A DNA stretch of 44,727 bases from Gallionella sp. UBA6045 (GTDB lineage Bacteria; Pseudomonadota; Gammaproteobacteria; Burkholderiales; Gallionellaceae): NCBI GenBank assembly GCA_002429165.1, contig DIYV01000124.1, forward strand, positions 8,381 to 53,107, given 5' to 3'. This document shows, piece by piece, positions 15,843 through 24,850 of the stretch; positions within the stretch are counted from its first letter, which is position 1, and every line of letters starts with the position of its first letter. A program made the translations under genes and the position numbers. The notes under the pieces are model-generated. The model worked only from the letters and a program-made list of their open reading frames with translations, had not been told where the DNA came from and did no database searches.

Positions 15843-17222
15843 TCATGCTCCCTTCATCACAAGTTTATCTACCGCCGCCTCATCGAAGCCCTCCATGTCC
15901 ACCTTGAGGGAGGCGATATTCTCCACTGCCACCACCATCGCTTCGCGAACACCCTGCAATTGCACAAGCTGCTTTTGCAATTCTACCGCAGCCGCTTCAT
16001 TCATCCCGGACAAATGATACAGCCTGGTGCGCACCAGTGCCGGCGGCTTCATCGTGGATGCGACGATCAGCCACAGCAACAGCAGCAGGATGGCGAAGAC
16101 AAACACCGAATTCCCGCCGACGAATTGCAGCAACGCACCGCCAATTGCCGCGCCGGAGAACGCACCGAGGAACTGCACGCTGCTGTATACACCCATCGCG
16201 GTGCCTTTGGAGGCCAGCGGGGCGATCTTGCTGATCATCGAGGGCAGCGTGGCTTCCAGCACGTTGAACGCGGTAAAAAACACCAGCAGCGCGGCGGCCA
16301 CACCCCACAAACTGTTTTGCCCGAACATCAGCAGTGCTTGCGCGCACATCGCCAGAAAGATCGCCAGCATGAACACCTGTTTCATCTTGGCCTTCTTTTC
16401 CGCAATGATGATGGGCGGCACCATCAGCACGAAGGCCACCAGCATCACCGGCAGATAGACATACCAGTGGTGCGACAAAGCCAGGCCATCTTTCTCCATC
16501 ACGAATGGCACCTGCATGAACACCGACATCAGGATCGCGTGCAGAGAGAATATCCCGAAGTCGAGCCGCAGCAGATCCTTGTTGTGCAGTACTTCCGCAA
16601 AATGGCTCCAGCTGGCTTCGGTGTCGCTGTGGAAGCGCGTGATCGCCGGATCAGGTATCATGAATTTCACCACGCCTATCGCCAGCAGCGCCAGCACACC
16701 GGTAAGCTCGAAGATGCCGGGCACGCCCAACACATTGTTGAGCATCGGCGAAAGCACCATCGATATAGAGAAGGTGATGCCTATGGTGATGCCTATCATC
16801 GCCATCGCCTTGGTGCGGACCTCTTCGCGGGTGAGGTCGGCGGTGAGCGCCATCACCGCCGCGTTCAGCGCGCCCGCGCCCTGCACCACGCGGCCGATGA
16901 TGATCCAGTAGATGTTGCTGGCATCGGCCGCGATAAAGCTGCCCGCCGCGAACAACACCAGGCTGATGTAAATCACCGGCTTGCGCCCGTAGCGGTCGGA
17001 CATCCAGCCGGCCGGTATCTGCAGGACCGCCTGCGTCAAACCGTAAGCACCGAGCGCGATGCCGATCAGCAGATGGCTATTGCCGCCGGGCAGATGCTGC
17101 GCATAAATCGCAAAGATCGGCAGGATGATGAACAGGCCCAGCATGCGCAGGCCATAGATGCTGGCCAGACCGATGCTGGCGCGGCGCTCGATCGCGGTCA
17201 TGGTGTCGGGTAATGGTTTCAT
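15843..17222 (-). CDS. MFS transporter with C-terminal YajR-like cytoplasmic domain
   Basis: A 459-residue major facilitator with about 12 transmembrane segments. Motif A is present as [11 protein letters not shown] in the loop after helix 2, along with the antiporter-like GRVVQGAGA. After the last helix, about 60 hydrophilic residues (395-459) contain a short alpha/beta module like the YAM domain of E. coli YajR. The substrate is unknown; proton-driven drug or metabolite efflux is the usual guess. It is the first gene of a pair with ssb. In many betaproteobacteria uvrA is the divergent neighbour of this pair, but here uvrA lies 10 kb away. Confidence 0.88.
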   Translation of the reverse strand: MKPLPDTMTAIERRASIGLASIYGLRMLGLFIILPIFAIYAQHLPGGNSHLLIGIALGAYGLTQAVLQIPAGWMSDRYGRKPVIYISLVLFAAGSFIAADASNIYWIIIGRVVQGAGALNAAVMALTADLTREEVRTKAMAMIGITIGITFSISMVLSPMLNNVLGVPGIFELTGVLALLAIGVVKFMIPDPAITRFHSDTEASWSHFAEVLHNKDLLRLDFGIFSLHAILMSVFMQVPFVMEKDGLALSHHWYVYLPVMLVAFVLMVPPIIIAEKKAKMKQVFMLAIFLAMCAQALLMFGQNSLWGVAAALLVFFTAFNVLEATLPSMISKIAPLASKGTAMGVYSSVQFLGAFSGAAIGGALLQFVGGNSVFVFAILLLLLWLIVASTMKPPALVRTRLYHLSGMNEAAAVELQKQLVQLQGVREAMVVAVENIASLKVDMEGFDEAAVDKLVMKGA

Positions 17223-17471
17223 AGATCTTTGGAACGTGATGATAAAGGACGAAAGGCAGAGTATTTTAGCAGGACATCGCTTGTGCAGACAGATGTTGTA
17301 CTCAGCAGCGGCTTATTAATCGTAATAATTTGTTTAAATGAACATGCCGCCGGACGCCTCGATCCGTTGCACATTGACCCAGCGATTGTCTTCCGACAGC
17401 AGCGACGCTGACGCCGCTCAGACCCCTCCGAAAATTGCTAAATTGATGGCGGACATCACGTCCAGCCACTC

Positions 17472-17807
17472 CTACGGCGTACCGGCATCTTCATGCTTGC
17501 TCATGCCGCCGCCGCAGCCACGCATACCCGTCTGGAATTTCTCGCGCTCTTCCGGTGTCATCTGTTCGAAGCGCCTGTGATGATGCCAGCGTGTTGGACA
17601 TCCGTGCCCGCGTAATCCGCCGAACAATATCCTGCTCAACACCAGCAGCCCCATGGCTTGCAGATACCTGACCTCATGCGCACCGGCAAACAATTCAGGC
17701 ATCAGCCGGTTCCACAGTGCCATCACCACCCATCCCAATGCCGCGATGCCAACCACCACCATCAATCCGATCTTCCAGCATTTCGATCTCCAGCAGCTCA
17801 TACCCAT
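17472..17807 (-). CDS. Small membrane protein of the ECF-sigma-linked type
   Basis: A 111-residue protein with two transmembrane helices (about 12-33 and 45-64) and a cytoplasmic His/Arg-rich tail containing RWHHHRRFEQMTPEEREKFQ. I recall similar small proteins beside ECF sigma factors in betaproteobacteria, where they may act as sensors or partners. The sequence fits that type, but the function is unknown. The start at 17807 has AAAGGAG 7 bases upstream. It overlaps the end of a short frame (17798-17923) that is a remnant of a sigma factor gene carrying that gene's promoter. Confidence 0.7.
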   Translation of the reverse strand: MGMSCWRSKCWKIGLMVVVGIAALGWVVMALWNRLMPELFAGAHEVRYLQAMGLLVLSRILFGGLRGHGCPTRWHHHRRFEQMTPEEREKFQTGMRGCGGGMSKHEDAGTP

Positions 17808-17923
17808 CTCACTTCTCCTTTACAGATTGAATTCGCATGGATAGCGCGGCCCGCCCGGAACGGTTCAGTGGTGCGCATATCTTCTTCAGTCAGCAGCGCG
17901 TATCGAGTCAGTATCGTATCCAT
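17798..17923 (-). pseudogene. Remnant of an ECF sigma factor N-terminus, now a 41-codon upstream frame
   Basis: This frame begins MDTILTRYALLTEEDMR, which aligns with MDTTLTCKAMMTEQDKR, the start of the intact ECF sigma factor at 19470. The match includes the codon order and the upstream promoter. After about 17 residues the similarity stops and the frame runs into the start of the 111-residue membrane protein gene, overlapping its first codons. It is best explained as a duplicated sigma gene that lost almost all its coding sequence but kept its promoter and start, and now drives the downstream gene. It may still be translated and coupled to that gene. Confidence 0.6.
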
Positions 17924-17930
17924 AACCGTG

Positions 17931-17957
17931 AAGACGATTCAGGGAAGAGAATATTGC
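17931..17957 (-). promoter_or_regulatory. ECF-type promoter, copy A
   Basis: On the minus strand GCAATATT and CGTCTT are separated by 13 bases, and CGTCTT is 7 bases from the ATG at 17923. The same elements with identical spacing lie before the intact sigma gene (19478-19504). CGTC is a common ECF -10 core. The short distance implies a leaderless or nearly leaderless transcript. Confidence 0.55.
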
Positions 17958-18097
17958 ATGGACAGTCAAAAAGGGATATGAGTCGCGCTGGCTTGTGCCG
18001 GCACAGGACTAACTCCATCATCGCCTGGACTCCAGTGTCATCCAGGAGTGGTTAGCCGGAATGGGCATGCTTGCGGATTATTGTGGCATTCGACCGT

Positions 18098-18820
18098 TTA
18101 AGCCCGCGCAAGCTGGCCGGCCAAAAACAGACTAAGCAGTCCGCCTATCGTAGCCAGGACCGAAAGAAGCCTGGGGTGCGCGTGGTGTGTTTCGGGCAGC
18201 ATGTCGCTTGCGCCGATATAGAGAAAGAAACCGCAAAATATCGCCAGTGTCGGCGCAAGATAACTCGGCGGCATGACGAAGAGGCTCGTGGACACAACGC
18301 CGGCCACAGGCGCAATCGCATCGACTCCCAGCCATCTCCAGGCCAGCCTGCGTGTGCCGTTGTTCTTCAATATCATCCCGACCGTATTGATGCCGTCGGA
18401 AAAATCGTGGATCAATACGGCGAGCGCGATCGCAATTCCGAGACCTGTTGAAGACTGGAATCCGATCCCGATCGCTGCGCCGTCCATGAAGCTGTGGATC
18501 GAAAGAGTGCCGGCGCCGAATTGCCCCCGGTGCCAGGGATTTTTACAACCCTCGTCGTGGGCGGGACTGAGCAGCAGCCAACGGTTGAGCACCATGTAGA
18601 AGGTAAATCCCAACGCGATAAATGCAGCAATCCCGGGTATCTCGTGGTATGTGCCCGCCTGCTGGAACGCCTCGGGCATAAGATCGAAAAACGCAACGCC
18701 GATCACTGCGCCGGCACTGAAACTCAGTATCAGGTGCAGGCGGTCGGTGTGTTTCAAGGCAAACATACCGCCCACCGCCGTGAACAGCGCGGCGCCTAAG
18801 CTGCATAACAAGGCCGTCAT
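18098..18820 (-). CDS. ZIP-family divalent metal transporter
   Basis: A 240-residue inner-membrane protein with about 8 hydrophobic segments and the ZIP signatures: LSIHSFMDGAAIGIGF near 105-120 and LIHDFSDGINTVG near 135-148, which supply the His/Asp metal-binding residues, and DMLPE near the end. ZIP proteins bring Zn(II), Fe(II) or related ions into the cytoplasm. The start at 18820 has GGAG 7 bases upstream. It lies 68 bp downstream of the ECF sigma gene on the same strand and is probably under its control. Iron or zinc as the substrate cannot be decided from sequence. Confidence 0.85.
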   Translation of the reverse strand: MTALLCSLGAALFTAVGGMFALKHTDRLHLILSFSAGAVIGVAFFDLMPEAFQQAGTYHEIPGIAAFIALGFTFYMVLNRWLLLSPAHDEGCKNPWHRGQFGAGTLSIHSFMDGAAIGIGFQSSTGLGIAIALAVLIHDFSDGINTVGMILKNNGTRRLAWRWLGVDAIAPVAGVVSTSLFVMPPSYLAPTLAIFCGFFLYIGASDMLPETHHAHPRLLSVLATIGGLLSLFLAGQLARA

Positions 18821-18888
18821 TTATTTGCTCCAGAAATTCACGCGGCAGATTATACGTGACATTTACGAATGGCCGATGCGTCCCGGTT

Positions 18889-19470
18889 TTAAAACGCCAG
18901 ATCGTCTTCTTCATAAAGCGTTTGCAACCGCGCGCGCAGGTGCAGCACCGCATAACGCTTGCGCGCCAGCAAGGTATTCACGCCCACACCGCTCTCCGCC
19001 GCCAACTCCTTGAAGCTGCGCCCATCCAGTTCGTGGGCAATGAATACGGCGCGCTGCTCCTTCGGCAGTTCGTCCAGCGCGGCACCCAACTCGTTCAGCA
19101 ACACTGTCCGGGCATAAGCCGCTTCCGGCCCGGCATCAGCCGATGGCAGCACTTCATCCAGCCAGGTTCCCCCATCGGTTTCGTCCGATAATTCCGGAAG
19201 CGGCCCCTCTTTCTTCTTGCGAAAGCGGTCGATGATGCGATTGCGCGCCACGCGGAAAAGCCATGCCCCGACTTGCTCGATGGGTTCCGGCAGACGATAC
19301 GCCGCCACGAACTCGTAGAACACATCCTGCAGGATGTCTTCCGCCTCGCTTGCATCCGGCACACGCCGCCGGATGAAATTCCCCAGTCGGCCGCGCTCGC
19401 GGGAGACGGTTTCAGCGATGCGCTTGTCTTGTTCGGTCATCATCGCTTTACAGGTTAGCGTCGTATCCAT
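18889..19470 (-). CDS. ECF-family (sigma70 family group IV) RNA polymerase sigma factor
   Basis: A 193-residue sigma factor with region 2 at about 25-95 (EAEDILQDVFYEFVAAY, GAWLFRVARNRIIDRFRKKK) and region 4 at about 125-180 (LDELPKEQRAVFIAHELDGRSF, then the helix-turn-helix ELAAESGVGVNTLLARKRYAV). There is no anti-sigma factor with a recognisable zinc or transmembrane domain next to it. The ZIP transporter and, further on, a small two-helix membrane protein follow. Its own promoter has the same sequence as the one ahead of the small membrane protein gene, suggesting autoregulation and shared control. The start at 19470 is kept because the remnant copy preserves the same first codons. Confidence 0.92.
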   Translation of the reverse strand: MDTTLTCKAMMTEQDKRIAETVSRERGRLGNFIRRRVPDASEAEDILQDVFYEFVAAYRLPEPIEQVGAWLFRVARNRIIDRFRKKKEGPLPELSDETDGGTWLDEVLPSADAGPEAAYARTVLLNELGAALDELPKEQRAVFIAHELDGRSFKELAAESGVGVNTLLARKRYAVLHLRARLQTLYEEDDLAF

Positions 19471-19477
19471 ATTGGTT

Positions 19478-19504
19478 AAGACGAATCACAGATATAAATA
19501 TTGT
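19478..19504 (-). promoter_or_regulatory. ECF-type promoter, copy B
   Basis: On the minus strand ACAATATT and CGTCTT are 13 bases apart, and CGTCTT is 7 bases before the sigma factor ATG. This matches copy A at 17931-17957 in both sequence and spacing, although the bases between differ, which argues for selection on the elements. Confidence 0.55.
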
Positions 19505-19629
19505 ACGGGGAGTAAAAAACAAATAGGTGTTACGTTGGCAGTTTCAAGCTCTGTCGTTCACGGAATTACGTCCTCAACTTCTAGCACGGTCTGTACTTGC
19601 CGGGAGAAATCGTGCGCAGTCCGGATTGT

Positions 19630-19863
19630 TCACTTTTTCCTGGTTCCCGATAACTCTATTAGCACAACGAGCGGCCAGAGAAAAAATGCAAATAATGTCA
19701 TCAGCATCAAATTTCGTACCGCCAACACAACAAGCGAAAAGCCGGTTTTGTCACCCGGCTGTTTCACCAGCCGATTCGCAGTCTTTGGCAAATACTTGTA
19801 ATCCCAAAGAACGACGAAGAACATCGCCAAGCCCAGTATGAAATATATTCTCACGAAATACAT
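19630..19863 (-). CDS. Small two-helix membrane protein, unknown function
   Basis: A 77-residue protein with hydrophobic helices at about 3-20 and 48-70 and a short charged loop between them (KYLPKTANRLVKQPGDKTG). An AAGGTG ribosome-binding site lies before the ATG at 19863. It follows the TPR membrane protein gene by 35 bp on the same strand, so the two are probably co-transcribed and may work together in the inner membrane. I do not recognise the family. Confidence 0.6.
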   Translation of the reverse strand: MYFVRIYFILGLAMFFVVLWDYKYLPKTANRLVKQPGDKTGFSLVVLAVRNLMLMTLFAFFLWPLVVLIELSGTRKK

Positions 19864-19898
19864 GATGACACCTTAATAGCCGGCGCTCGATAAAGGGT

Positions 19899-20663
19899 TC
19901 AGAAACGCTTGCCTGACAGTTCGAGCACGGCATTCAGGCGATGCATTGTAGCCGCATTCAACACCCTCGCTTGCGGGCTCCAACGTTTCGTAATCTGATC
20001 GATTTCGGCTTGAAGCCTTGCTGCTGTGGCAGTATCGCCGATGGCTAGTGCCCAAATGGCATATTCAGCGCGAGCTTCAAAAGTTCCATAACGGGCCACT
20101 ACCGACTCGAATCTGGCACGAGCCTCGGCATCTCTGCCCTCCCCGGCATATGACCGGGCGAGCAGAAGTGAAACCGCTTCCAGCCGGAATGCCTGGTCTA
20201 TATTTTGGATCGCCTCAAGGTGTACGATCGCTTCCCGATAACGCTGGCACTCCACGAAAGCACGGGCGGCACCGAACCTGATCTCCAGCGAACTCAAGAA
20301 TGGGCCTTTAAGGCAGGCTTCGAAGTTCTTGGCTGCCGCCTCGGACAAACCAAGTTCAAGCTGTGCTTCAGCTAAACGTATCTGGTTCTGTGCTGTCGGC
20401 ATCTCCTCAAAGGCGGCTTGTGCTTCGCGGATTTCGCGTTGCGGATCGAGAACTTTGGCCGCAGCGGCCACGACCCTTCTGGCCCGGTGGTTAAGACGAA
20501 AGTTCGGCAAATAGATGGCAAAAAAATAAACGACGCTTCCAAACAGGGGAAAGATGAACAATATGATCAGCCAATACATCGGTTGTCCGGAGCGGATGAC
20601 GTGTACGGCGAAGAACAGGGCAATAAAAACGTGAAGCCCGATACCTGCGAATGTCATATCCAC
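19899..20663 (-). CDS. Membrane-anchored TPR-like protein
   Basis: A 254-residue protein. The first 55 residues hold two transmembrane helices with the spacing of the phospholipase D/cardiolipin synthase N-terminal domain (PLDc_N): a QPMYWLIILFIFPLFGS-like turn. The remainder is a run of helical pairs rich in Ala/Glu/Leu with TPR-like periodicity (for example AEAQLELGLSEAAAKNFEAC). Such proteins usually act as protein-binding scaffolds in the membrane; no enzyme motif is seen. The start is taken as GTG at 20663, 5 bases after GGGAG; the ATG at 20657 is the alternative. Its neighbours are a small membrane protein and a DsbA-like gene. Confidence 0.7.
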   Translation of the reverse strand: MDMTFAGIGLHVFIALFFAVHVIRSGQPMYWLIILFIFPLFGSVVYFFAIYLPNFRLNHRARRVVAAAAKVLDPQREIREAQAAFEEMPTAQNQIRLAEAQLELGLSEAAAKNFEACLKGPFLSSLEIRFGAARAFVECQRYREAIVHLEAIQNIDQAFRLEAVSLLLARSYAGEGRDAEARARFESVVARYGTFEARAEYAIWALAIGDTATAARLQAEIDQITKRWSPQARVLNAATMHRLNAVLELSGKRF

Positions 20664-20713
20664 ATCAGCTCCCGCACTTTATCCTGCCGGGAAACAAATG
20701 GCCTATCCCGTCG

Positions 20714-21343
20714 TCAGCCATATGTCTGCCGTAGCGCTTCCACAAACGTCGCGACAGGTTGTGCACCCGATATGCCGGATTTTTCATCGAACACAAAAAA
20801 CGGCACGCCGGTAACACCGAACTCGGCTGCGCGTAATTCATCGGCACGGACAGCATCAGAATAATCATCGCTTTCCAGCATTTTTATCGCTTCCGCTTCA
20901 GAAATGCCGAACTTCGGTGCAAGGCCTGCCAGCGCAGCGCGATCGCCCACCGATAGCGATTCTGAAAAGTAAGCCTGCATAATGCACTCTGTGGCCTGGT
21001 CACCCAGATTTTTTGAAGTTGCAAAATGCAGCAGCCGGTGCGCGTCAAATGTGTTCCCTGAGCGGGCATCGGCCAAGCGATATGCCAGCCCTGTCTCTCT
21101 CGCGACTGCAGTCACGCTGGCATTCATTGCTGCCGCCTCCTGCCGGCTGACACCATACTTGCTCGCAAGCCTTTCTTCCAGTGTGCCCGGATACAGCGGC
21201 GGGGCATTTCGGTCGAGTTCAAAGCTGCGCCAGATTACATTAATGTTTTCATGATGCCCAAACTGCTCGAGCGCTTGTTCGAAACGCCGTTTGCCGATAT
21301 AGCACCACGGGCAGATCACGTCCGACCAGATTTCAATTTTCAT
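20714..21343 (-). CDS. FrnE/DsbA-family thioredoxin-fold oxidoreductase
   Basis: A 209-residue protein starting MKIEIWSDVICPWCYIGKRR, with the active-site motif CPWC at residues 11-14 and the cis-proline in GVTGVPFFVF near 175. It lacks a signal peptide, so it works in the cytoplasm, unlike classical DsbA. The family (FrnE-like, 2-hydroxychromene-2-carboxylate isomerase fold) includes disulfide oxidoreductases and glutathione-linked enzymes induced by oxidative or metal stress. The start at 21343 has GGAG 6 bases upstream; the upstream in-frame ATGs do not. It is the last gene of a redox-enzyme series on this strand. Confidence 0.88.
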   Translation of the reverse strand: MKIEIWSDVICPWCYIGKRRFEQALEQFGHHENINVIWRSFELDRNAPPLYPGTLEERLASKYGVSRQEAAAMNASVTAVARETGLAYRLADARSGNTFDAHRLLHFATSKNLGDQATECIMQAYFSESLSVGDRAALAGLAPKFGISEAEAIKMLESDDYSDAVRADELRAAEFGVTGVPFFVFDEKSGISGAQPVATFVEALRQTYG

Positions 21344-21437
21344 TGTTTGCTCCATATAGTTGATCAGGCCTTCTGCTTTCATCACTGCTTGCACTGATGA
21401 TTGCAACCTGGCCCGAATTAGACTCTCCCGAATGTTC

Positions 21438-22424
<987 letters not shown>

Positions 22425-22488
22425 CCTAATCCTCCATCTCCAGAAAGTGTCTTACACGCCATGCCGATTTCCCGACATCCCGGCTCGC

Positions 22489-23250
22489 TCAGGGATAATC
22501 CTGCCTTGTGGGACGAACCATGATGTCGCTGATGTGCACATGGGGCGGCTGGGCCACGATGTAGTGGATTGCGTTTGCCACATCGTCCCCGTACAGCAAT
22601 GGACCAAATTTTTCGTCGAAGTTCCGCACCATGTCATCGCCGTATCCGGCACCTTCCTGAAATCCGCTGACCACTACGCCCGGTTCAACCAGCGACACGC
22701 GTATTCCTCTGGGCCCCAGCTCGCGACGCAGCCCCTCGGTAAGCGCATGTACGGCAAACTTGGTGGCACCGTAAACTGCGCTGAACGGGGAAATGTGCCT
22801 CCCCACTACCGAACCGATGACCACGATATCCTTGGCATGATTGGGATAGTTCGATTGCTGTTCATCGGCCATTTTTCGGGCCGCATTCTGCAACAGTGCC
22901 AGAACACCCGTTACGTTCAGTTTGAGCATATCTTCAAACCGGGACAAATCGGCATCCTTGACCGATCCGCCCAAGCCCCGACCGGCATTGGCAACGACAA
23001 TGTCTGCTTCTTTTCCGAAGCGCTCGTTTGCTGCGACAAACAGACTTTGAAGCACTGCCTCATCGGAGGCATCGCCTGCCACGCCGATAAATGCAGACCC
23101 CATCTCCTGTTCAAGTGCGCGCAGTTTTACGGCGTTGCGGCCATTGCCCACGACACCATAGCCGCTGGCGACAAATTTTCTTGCTGTTGCTTCCCCGATA
23201 CCGGAAGTTGCGCCGGTAATGATTGCGATACGTGAATACGGTTCAGTCAT
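22489..23250 (-). CDS. Short-chain dehydrogenase/reductase
   Basis: A 253-residue classical SDR with a Rossmann fold. The nucleotide-binding TGATSGIGEA lies near residues 12-21, NAGRG is near 89, the catalytic Ser is in VIGSVVG and the catalytic Tyr and Lys are in YGATK. It catalyses NAD(P)H-dependent reduction or oxidation of an alcohol/ketone pair of unknown identity. It lies between the Old Yellow Enzyme gene (102 bp upstream) and the aldo/keto reductase gene (64 bp downstream) and is probably co-transcribed with them. Confidence 0.92.
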   Translation of the reverse strand: MTEPYSRIAIITGATSGIGEATARKFVASGYGVVGNGRNAVKLRALEQEMGSAFIGVAGDASDEAVLQSLFVAANERFGKEADIVVANAGRGLGGSVKDADLSRFEDMLKLNVTGVLALLQNAARKMADEQQSNYPNHAKDIVVIGSVVGRHISPFSAVYGATKFAVHALTEGLRRELGPRGIRVSLVEPGVVVSGFQEGAGYGDDMVRNFDEKFGPLLYGDDVANAIHYIVAQPPHVHISDIMVRPTRQDYP

Positions 23251-23280
23251 GCGAGTTCTCCCATTGGTTATGCAACATCT

Positions 23281-23296
23281 TTCCGGATATCCGGAA
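23281..23296. repeat. Perfect 16-bp palindrome between the OYE and SDR genes
   Basis: TTCCGGATATCCGGAA is a perfect palindrome 30 bp upstream of the SDR start. It could be an operator for the TetR regulator or an RNA hairpin. It is not found at the TetR start itself, which makes the operator idea weaker. Confidence 0.35.
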
Positions 23297-23352
23297 TGCT
23301 GCGTTTACGTTTCTACGCAGGGTGCGCCATAGATTCTTGATCTGTCATTGAG

Positions 23353-24429
23353 CTAGGCGAACTCCTCTTCCATGTACGGGTAATCGGTATAGCCAGCCGC
23401 CGGATCCTGCAAGCCATATCCATAGAAGGTTTCGACGTGAAACGGATTGAGATCCGCATTCAGTTGCAAACGGCGCGGCAGATCGGGATTGGAAATAAAG
23501 TCCTTGCCGAAGGATACTGCATCCGCCTCCCCCGCATCGTGCACTTGCTGGGCGGTCTCGCGGTTGAACCCCTCGTTTGCAATAAGGACACCGCCGAAGC
23601 GTTTTTTCAATTCCGGGCTAATGCGGTTTTCACCCAGCGACTCTCTGGTAAAAATAAAGGCAATGCCGCGTTTTCCCAATTGCTCCGCGACATATCCGAA
23701 AGTGGCCAGGGGATTCGAGTCGCCCATGGTATGGGCATCGCCCCTGGGTGCCAGATGCACCCCTACCCGACCGGCACCCCACACTGAAATTGCGGCATCG
23801 GTCACTTCCAGCATCAAACGCGCACGATTTTCTATGGTTCCGCCGTACGCATCGTTACGCTTGTTTGTGCTGTCCTGCAGAAACTGGTCCAGCAAATACC
23901 CATTGGCCCCATGAATTTCAACACCATCGAATCCGGCAAGCTTGGCGTTTTCGGCACCCTTTCGATAGGTCTCGATGATCGCCGGTATTTCGGCCGTTTC
24001 CAGCGCACGGGGTATCACGTATTCCCGCTTGGGCCGCAACAGACTGACATGACCTTGGGGAGCAATGGCACTCGGCGCGACAGGCAGTTCACCACCGAGA
24101 TGGTCGGGATGGGAAACCCTGCCCACATGCCACAGTTGCAAAAATATGCGCCCACCGGCGGCATGCACCGCATCCGTGACCAGCTTCCAGCCCTGCACCT
24201 GCTCATCTGACCAGATTCCCGGCGTGTCTGGGTAACCCATTCCCTGGGGGGAAACCGACGTTGCCTCGCTCAGAATCAGTCCGGCGCTGGTCCGCTGGGC
24301 ATAGTACTCGGCCATCAGTTCATTGGGTATGCGTCCTGCGCTGGCACGGCATCGGGTAAGGGGGGCCATCACAATGCGGTTGGGCAGATTCAGTTCTCCG
24401 ATTTGCATGGGCTGATTCAGGGTGTACAA
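23353..24429 (-). CDS. Old Yellow Enzyme family alkene reductase (NemA-like)
   Basis: A 358-residue FMN-dependent ene-reductase with an N-terminal LPNRIVMAPLTRCRA, a His-containing strand with FLQLWHVGRVSHP, the substrate-binding EIHGANGYLLDQFLQ and a late ANEGFNRETAQ. It reduces activated C=C bonds, N-ethylmaleimide and nitro compounds with NAD(P)H. The start is a TTG at 24429 preceded by GGAG 6 bases away, giving the usual length; an ATG at 24408 is the alternative. It heads the OYE-SDR-AKR-DsbA series; a TetR gene of the kind that often controls NemA-type enzymes (NemR in E. coli) lies divergently 420 bp away. Confidence 0.93.
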   Translation of the reverse strand: MYTLNQPMQIGELNLPNRIVMAPLTRCRASAGRIPNELMAEYYAQRTSAGLILSEATSVSPQGMGYPDTPGIWSDEQVQGWKLVTDAVHAAGGRIFLQLWHVGRVSHPDHLGGELPVAPSAIAPQGHVSLLRPKREYVIPRALETAEIPAIIETYRKGAENAKLAGFDGVEIHGANGYLLDQFLQDSTNKRNDAYGGTIENRARLMLEVTDAAISVWGAGRVGVHLAPRGDAHTMGDSNPLATFGYVAEQLGKRGIAFIFTRESLGENRISPELKKRFGGVLIANEGFNRETAQQVHDAGEADAVSFGKDFISNPDLPRRLQLNADLNPFHVETFYGYGLQDPAAGYTDYPYMEEEFA

Positions 24430-24544
24430 ATTGTTCTCCTTGTTGGATATTTTAATGACAAAAGTCGGTCTTGATGCGACTGGGAAAGCTATCGGCCAGT
24501 TGGTTCATTCGGAACAAATAAAGTTCAGTTGCATGGCCGCAAGT

Positions 24545-24838
24545 TCAAGCTTTACTCATAGCCAGTATTGCAATGATTTCGGCAGGTTCCAATCTGAGTG
24601 TGTAGTCGGCATTGACGAAGTCGTAAACGATCCCTCCATCCTGACCGATGATGTAGGTCGCCGGAACGGGTAACTTGAAGCTGTCGTCGCCGTTGAATGC
24701 AGGAATGTCGATGCCGAACTTTTCGTAGATCGGGCGAAGCGCCTGTGGCAGCTCGAATACCAGCCCCATCTGTTCCGCCACCAGGTTACCGGTATCGCTC
24801 AGGATGTCGATGGCTATCCCGGCGCGCTCGGCAGTAGA
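24545..24838 (-). pseudogene. 3' half of a peroxiredoxin-like (AhpC/TSA) gene
   Basis: The frame encodes the C-terminal ~95 residues of a thioredoxin-fold peroxiredoxin-like protein, including IDILSDTGNLVAEQMGLVF, the GIDIPAFNGDD segment and VPATYIIGQDGGIVYDFV. The N-terminal half with the peroxidatic cysteine is missing. Upstream the frame continues, but it only reads antisense through the TetR gene and shows no family similarity. The break lies within about 12 bases of the TetR start, so a deletion or rearrangement joined the two. It cannot be an active peroxidase. Confidence 0.7.
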
Positions 24839-24850
24839 TAGGGCGACAAT

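Noticed and set aside
15801..17213. 470-codon plus-strand frame opposite the MFS gene
   Set aside because: Its translation is His/Gln/Arg-rich low-complexity sequence, typical of the antisense of a GC-rich membrane protein gene.
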